From Gigaspora rosea (Eukaryota; Glomeromycota; Glomeromycetes; Diversisporales; Gigasporaceae), in the NCBI GenBank assembly GCA_003550325.1, contig QKWP01000046.1, positions 562,471-626,470 of the forward strand: a DNA stretch of 64,000 bases. Reading direction: 5' to 3'. The translations under genes and the position numbers were made by a program. The notes under the pieces were generated by a model. The model saw only the letters and a program-made list of their open reading frames with translations, made no database searches and was not told where the DNA came from. Each line of letters begins with the position of its first letter. The first letter of the stretch is position 1. Below, one piece after another: positions 59,411-64,000 of this stretch.

Positions 59411-60293
59411 ATTTTAGGGTACATCGTGATATATCCAAAAATAGGTGCAGGAGTATCAAAAACGAATATTTTGCTGTTTTTGAACTAAATGCGGTTAAAT
59501 GGTAAATATTCACGAACTTGTATATTTAAAAAATATTCTTTAAAATTTAGTAACAGTAAGCTTTTCAAATGCATTACTAGATAAAAAATTATTATAACTC
59601 TCATTTTAAAAAATTTACAATCTAATTTTGACAACTAAAAATTTCAATCACGTTTACTTTTTTTTTTTTCTGTTGTATAAAATTATTTTTATCGATTTAA
59701 TGGCGATTAAAATTTAAAATCCACCCGTTAAGTGGTATTTGAATCCTCTAACCAACCGAGTCAGTTTAGTCCGTTAAAATTCACGTACAACACAGATAAC
59801 ATCTATAGCCTAGTGTAATACCTATTTAATTATGGTTGTTTTACAAGTCGATAGATATGTCTTATTTTAAAATTTTTAACTTAACTTAGCAAAGGTTTTT
59901 GGTAATTTATTCTTTACAAATTTAATTCCTTCTACGTATACCCTTTTATTTACTAAACTTATCTGAGTTGGACGATTGGATGGTTTACAATTTGAATTTA
60001 ATTGATAAAATCTACATAATACCGGAGGATCATTTCCATAGCAGAGATCCACATAGTAAATCATGCACTTATAGAGAGTGTTTATTCACAGAGATAAACA
60101 ACACGAATCGATTGCTGACGAGTCAATTCGATTCACGCTGTGCTAATTTAACTAGATATATACTAGTGTAGAGTAAATTTTTGATTATTGTCTTACACGA
60201 ATTGAAAGATTTTAAAAAATTGAACAATATATTTGTAGATTCGGAATACTGTATTAAATTAAGTGCTAATGTAATTTTTATTAACTAAAGAAA

Positions 60294-61807
60294 TTATGAA
60301 AAGAGTATAACTAATTTTAACCTTTTCATTAAAAAATAAAAAATGGCACTAACAAATATTATAGAAAAAACGGTACTGCCAATGATGACTCCAATAAGAA
60401 AGTTAGTAGTTGGAGAATTGGTAGAGTTGTATTTGCGGTAAATTCAGTGACCCATTTATAGGAATCTTTACGACTTACGTCTAATATAAATATTTTTGAT
60501 GATAAACTACTATTTTGAAATATACATGTCAAACAAATAAAAGTTTATCAAGTTAAATAATTTATAAGTGTCTGCATGAACTAGCATAAGGAGAATTAAA
60601 ACTTTTACCAAAAGAAACAAACATATAATTATCCACTAATGTCGCAGTATGACCTCGAAGAGCCAAATCCAAAATTCGGTTTGAAATGTTTCCCATTGAC
60701 CACTGGCCCTCATAAGCATGTAAAATCCATAGATCACTCAAAAATAAAGAAAAATAAGAGCCACCGTAAATTATAATACGTCCGTCGGAGGCTTATAATT
60801 TAAATGATTAATATAAAAGATACTCTTATACTTAAACATTTATTGAGAAACTTTATGCTTAAAACATTTACAGATATTGTTAAATAACATACTTAATACT
60901 GCTGAAAAATATAGGCGAGAAGGAGGAATTGGACCAGATGTACGCTAATCTCAGATTTAAAGTATTAGTTGCTAAGAAATTATTAAATTTAATATATTAT
61001 TCATTTATTACATACCACATATGCCCATGTATCAGATATTGTATTATATTATGGTAACTACGGAACAGTGGATCAATAAAAGCTAAAAAATCAATTTTAT
61101 TAAAAGATAAAACTTACATAATTCATTGATACATATGGAACTGTTGTTGAATTAATATAACTCATTCCACCAATATATAAAATATTTCCATCAAGCAAAG
61201 TTACAGCACAATAACCAAACATGGGTAAAGGTTCGTTTGTTGCATTACTTAAACTCCATGTTAATGTTAATGTATTAAATATCCAAAGATCATTTATTAC
61301 AAAAGTTTCATTAAAGGCGCCACTAAAAATTGCAGTTAATCCATTATCAAAATTAGCACATGAAAATTGAAATTTTTTTGTGGGTACATTTCCAACAGAT
61401 GCGATATTAATCCATTGTTGTTTATTTGTATCAAATTGATTAACGAATGATTGATTAGCATAAAAATCACCACTAGAATGTGAATGACCGCCAAAAATAA
61501 AAATCATGTCGTTGTTTTTTCCACCAATACACGCTGTAGCTGCATATTTCAAAGGACTGCCAGTATAAGTAAGGTCAACCCACTGCATCAAACCATTATC
61601 TGTTGTTGTAAATGGTTTAGAAACATCTAAATAAAAAAATTCATTCGTAATAATACTCCAAAGGCTATCCTTATTTCCACCACTGAAATAGAGTTTATTA
61701 TCAATAAGGACAGATGAATGCCATGCTCTTCCATTTGGAATAAAAGCGGCAAAAGTAAAAGTAAAATTTAGGAGAAAAGTGAAAATATAAAAATTAAACA
61801 GCTGCAT
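60294..61807 (-). pseudogene. Kelch-repeat membrane protein, copy D, best preserved but broken
   Basis: Exon 1 (61807-61118) is a clean 230-codon frame: signal peptide at residues 1-20 (MQLFNFYIFTFLLNFTFTFA), then kelch motifs with GG at 43-44, 106-107 and 213-214 and the blade-end pattern TWSLSNAT; it ends at a GTAAGT donor. Further exons by homology: 61057-61016, 60944-60893, 60791-60609 and 60525-60294. Damage: TAA at 61051-61049 inside exon 2, AT instead of AG at the acceptor before exon 5, and a shift in the stalk of exon 5 that takes the transmembrane codons out of frame. If exon 2 were skipped or the exon 1 frame simply ended (VSFIF stop just inside the intron), a secreted 235-residue propeller fragment could still be made. 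Role unknown; in this family extracellular recognition is plausible. Confidence 0.8.
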
Positions 61808-62415
61808 AATTATGCAATGAGTTAAAATAAATTTTCGGAGAAAAGTGAAAATATAAAAATTAAGCAGCAGTATAATTATTCAATGAACTAAATTAATTAT
61901 ATATAGCTATTTATAGTGATTTATAAATGTACAAGATTGTAACGTGATTTCTCGATTTGATACTTTGTTTAACTCTATTTCAAATCCATAAATCGATACT
62001 ATAGCGATAATGGTCCGTATCAATCAATTTTTTTTATTCAATATTTAATTAACAAAAGTGCATTCATAAGGTGTTGGGTGTTTTACGTTTTATTTGCACT
62101 TACAGACTAAAGTTATGTTAAATAAAATTAAGCTTTGAGACCTTGAATTGCATTAACCATCTAAGAATTGTAAGAAGAGATTTAGGCGAATTCTAATTTA
62201 TGAATTTATATTATGACATAATGTCATAATTATATTATGACCGAAATAATTTACAATGAACTTTTTCGAGAAAAAAATAACATTATTTTTTAATAATCTG
62301 CAAACTACAATAATTGGAAGATTAATTTCGACATGTAATTCTGTAGTTATTACTTTAAAATATCATTTCAAAATTACTTCAATTATATATATATATAGTT
62401 GCGGGTCTAACTTTC
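61808..62415. promoter_or_regulatory. Upstream flank of kelch copy D
   Basis: Matches 5283-5960 of copy A. TATATAGCTATTTATAG lies about 100 bp before the ATG. A 50-bp piece around the start codon region (GGAGAAAAGTGAAAATATAA) is duplicated in tandem at 61770-61870. Confidence 0.45.
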
Positions 62416-63238
62416 GGATTCGGTAAACTTCGCCGAAAACTACTTATCCGACACCAATTTGGCCGACGGCCATTTCAATGACAACCCGCTTCCCCGACAG
62501 CACATTTCCCCGACAGCTTACTTCCCCGAATCCACTTTCTCGACATCCCATTTGACTGACATTCTATTTCACCTACACCCATTTCGCCGACAGCTATTAA
62601 TAAAGCTTCACAAATAGATTAGCTTTATATTATGTAAATGATTTTTGATTATCAATCATTTTGTTCATGTGATAGAAAATGATGGAAATTATTCAAATTA
62701 TTACAGACTGTGAGAATGTCATTTTTGATTTGCTATATAGCCAAAAAACCGTGGAAAATTTTAAAATAAGATGATCGTAATCGATCTATTGCTTTCGCTA
62801 TGAATTAATAATCAGTTGTTATCTATTTATATATATGTTGTGCGTCAGATTAAAACTTGCGTCAGATTGAATCCGACGTACTATCAGTTGACCAGCATTA
62901 AATGATCAGCAACAACTGGCCTAAACTACCCCTAACTTTACCGTAATTTTACCCTAACCCTAATCTAATTTAGGCCGGATCTAAACTGATGCACGACATA
63001 TATATAGTTACAAACGAAAGTTAATTCGCAAATAGCTGTCGACGAAATGAAATAGGATGTCGGTAAAATGGGATGTCGAGAAAGTGGCTGTCGGCAAAAT
63101 GGGATGTCACTCGAGGAAGTAAGTTGTCGGAGAAATGAATTGTCGGGAAATGGGTTGTCGGAATTGTGGGGTGTCGGTGAAATGGCTGTCGGCGTAATTG
63201 GTGTCGGAGAAATAGGTGTCGGCAAAATTTGGAAATGC
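62416..63238. mobile_element. Foldback element of CCGACA words, larger member, 9-bp target duplication
   Basis: It starts GGATTCGGTAAACTTCGCCG and is flanked by CTAACTTTC (62407-62415 and 63239-63247). The left arm (to about 62600) holds about eleven 15- to 17-bp words such as CCCCGACAGCACATTT, CCCCGACAGCTTACTT and CTCGACATCCCATTT. The right arm (from about 63035) is the mirror, in GTCGG words. The centre contains a nested MITE. Copy A of the unit lacks the insertion. The frames of 81-97 codons over the right arm are repeat by-products. Confidence 0.82.
62829..63004. mobile_element. MITE nested in the foldback element
   Basis: TATATATGTTGTGCGTCAGA at the left mirrors the right end, inverted TATATATGTCGTGCATCAGT. 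The middle has CCCCTAACTTTACC and ACCCTAACCCTAATC. Related to 38785-38959. Confidence 0.55.
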
Positions 63239-63554
63239 CTAACTTTCAAAATGTTCATAATTTTTATATTGAACTATATTCATTATAAAAATGTTTGTTA
63301 TGTCCAGAGTTGACAGTACTGTATATAGTATTATATATATTTATAGTATATTAGTTAAATAATCGAAGATAACAAAAATACATTTATTTAATAATTATTA
63401 TAAACATATATTTAAAAAAAAATACAAAAAAACAAGTTACATACTAGAAAAAAATATATTGGTCGATATAATAATATCTGTAAATAGTTATAAAGTTCAA
63501 TTATTCTATGCAACTGATATCCAATGGTTTGCCTATCAAATGTGTTTATCAAAT

Positions 63555-64000
63555 TCAAAGCGATATAAACAAATTAGATACGCGACTAAATAAAACATTC
63601 ATTCCTAATGATAAATTTTCACCTTCTAACAATGTAAAAGATCCTTCAAATATTAGCTTGCCATTATTCTCAATTTCTATGTTTTTTTTGTCAATGTCAA
63701 TTTTGCAAATAATAGCTGATACCCAATTATTATATTCTATTTTCCAAATTGCAAAACCTGAACGATCATATTCGAAATCAAAGAGCTGTTTCTCCCTAGG
63801 AGTTGGTATTAGTATATTATATTTTCCTGGGGAATATGATTTCTTTCCAACTACATGTAACCAAGAAATATCACCTCTTTCACACGTTAATCTTAATATT
63901 TGTTGCATTCCATCTTCAAAGTTTTTGTGTTCACCAATAATAAAATGATGTCTAATTATTGGTGCAACATTCAAGAATACCCAAGATATAATTCAGTGGA
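63555..64000 (-). CDS. Hypothetical protein, C-terminal part, enters from right edge
   Basis: The minus strand is open for about 146 codons from near 63990 to a stop at 63555-63557, in DNA that is visibly less AT-rich than its surroundings. The product has a protein-like mix of residues: IIRHHFIIGEHKNFEDGMQQ, ILRLTCERGDISWLHVVGKK, then FDFEYDRSGFAIWKIEYNNW and a C-terminal part with KLIFEGSFTLLEGENLSL. No ATG begins the frame; a TTG is the first start-like codon and a TGA lies just upstream near 63994. This is therefore more likely a last exon after an intron than a full gene. I do not recognise the family. The opposite-strand frame is a shadow. Confidence 0.5.

Larger units (their letters stand above)
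57480..63410. repeat. Segmental duplication unit, copy D (longest)
   Basis: This copy contains all parts: paralogue-2 kelch tail, hAT MITE, spacer, MULE-like MITE, tRNA-like remnant, kelch pseudogene and upstream flank, plus a private foldback insertion at 62416-63238. It is the best reference for aligning copies A, B and C. Confidence 0.8.

Noticed and set aside
63508-63948. 146-codon plus-strand frame
   Set aside because: It overlaps the minus-strand frame that has the more protein-like composition; this one is rich in Ser, Ile and Leu as expected of an antisense shadow.

Overview
This is AT-rich eukaryotic DNA with very few genes and a dense load of transposons. The best recognised host sequence is a family of membrane-anchored kelch-repeat (beta-propeller) genes with short introns: signal peptide, kelch blades, Thr/Asn-rich stalk, one transmembrane helix. 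From memory, and not from a search, this architecture together with the AT-rich, transposon-packed background suggests an arbuscular mycorrhizal fungus (Glomeromycotina, Rhizophagus-like). No rRNA gene, intact tRNA gene, CRISPR array or prokaryotic operon is visible.

Host genes. A partial gene runs off the left edge (1-681, minus) and another partial gene enters from the right edge (about 63555-64000, minus). Both are of unknown function. Between them lie four direct copies of one duplicated unit, whose core is a kelch gene on the minus strand: copy A (about 2660-6080), copy B (26800-36000, split by a 4.3-kb transposon), copy C (about 41200-44511, cut short by retroelement sequence) and copy D (57480-63410). 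None of the kelch copies is intact. Copies B, C and D also carry the 3' tail of a second kelch paralogue.

Transposons. Comparing the unit copies gives filled and empty sites, so several insertions can be placed precisely. These include a 4.33-kb DDE transposon with TA target duplication and a decayed transposase (28215-32546); a 230-bp TA-flanked MITE in a kelch intron (34648-34877); a solo LTR (42052-42584); an 823-bp foldback element (62416-63238); and hAT and MULE-like MITEs with 8- to 10-bp target duplications. Outside the units are an 879-bp palindromic element inserted in the tip of another transposon (16993-17871), nested hAT-like elements (22029-22850), a tRNA-derived SINE (9293-10005), a 2.4-kb inverted-repeat array (18440-20833), a degenerate satellite of roughly 100-bp units (50920-53600), and fossil LTR retroelement parts (2441-2660, 21440-21860, 44512-46960, 54310-54814).

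The most unusual items are: (1) a foldback family whose arms are built from degenerate 16-17-bp words around CCGACA, with GGATTCG ends and 9-bp target duplications; (2) a TA-flanked DDE transposon whose second Asp to Glu spacing is about 125 residues, far longer than in canonical Tc1/mariner; (3) an open frame in which retroelement Gag-type sequence runs into a kelch transmembrane exon. Two single-N positions sit between repeated flanks, and one of these (48576) looks like an assembly join.
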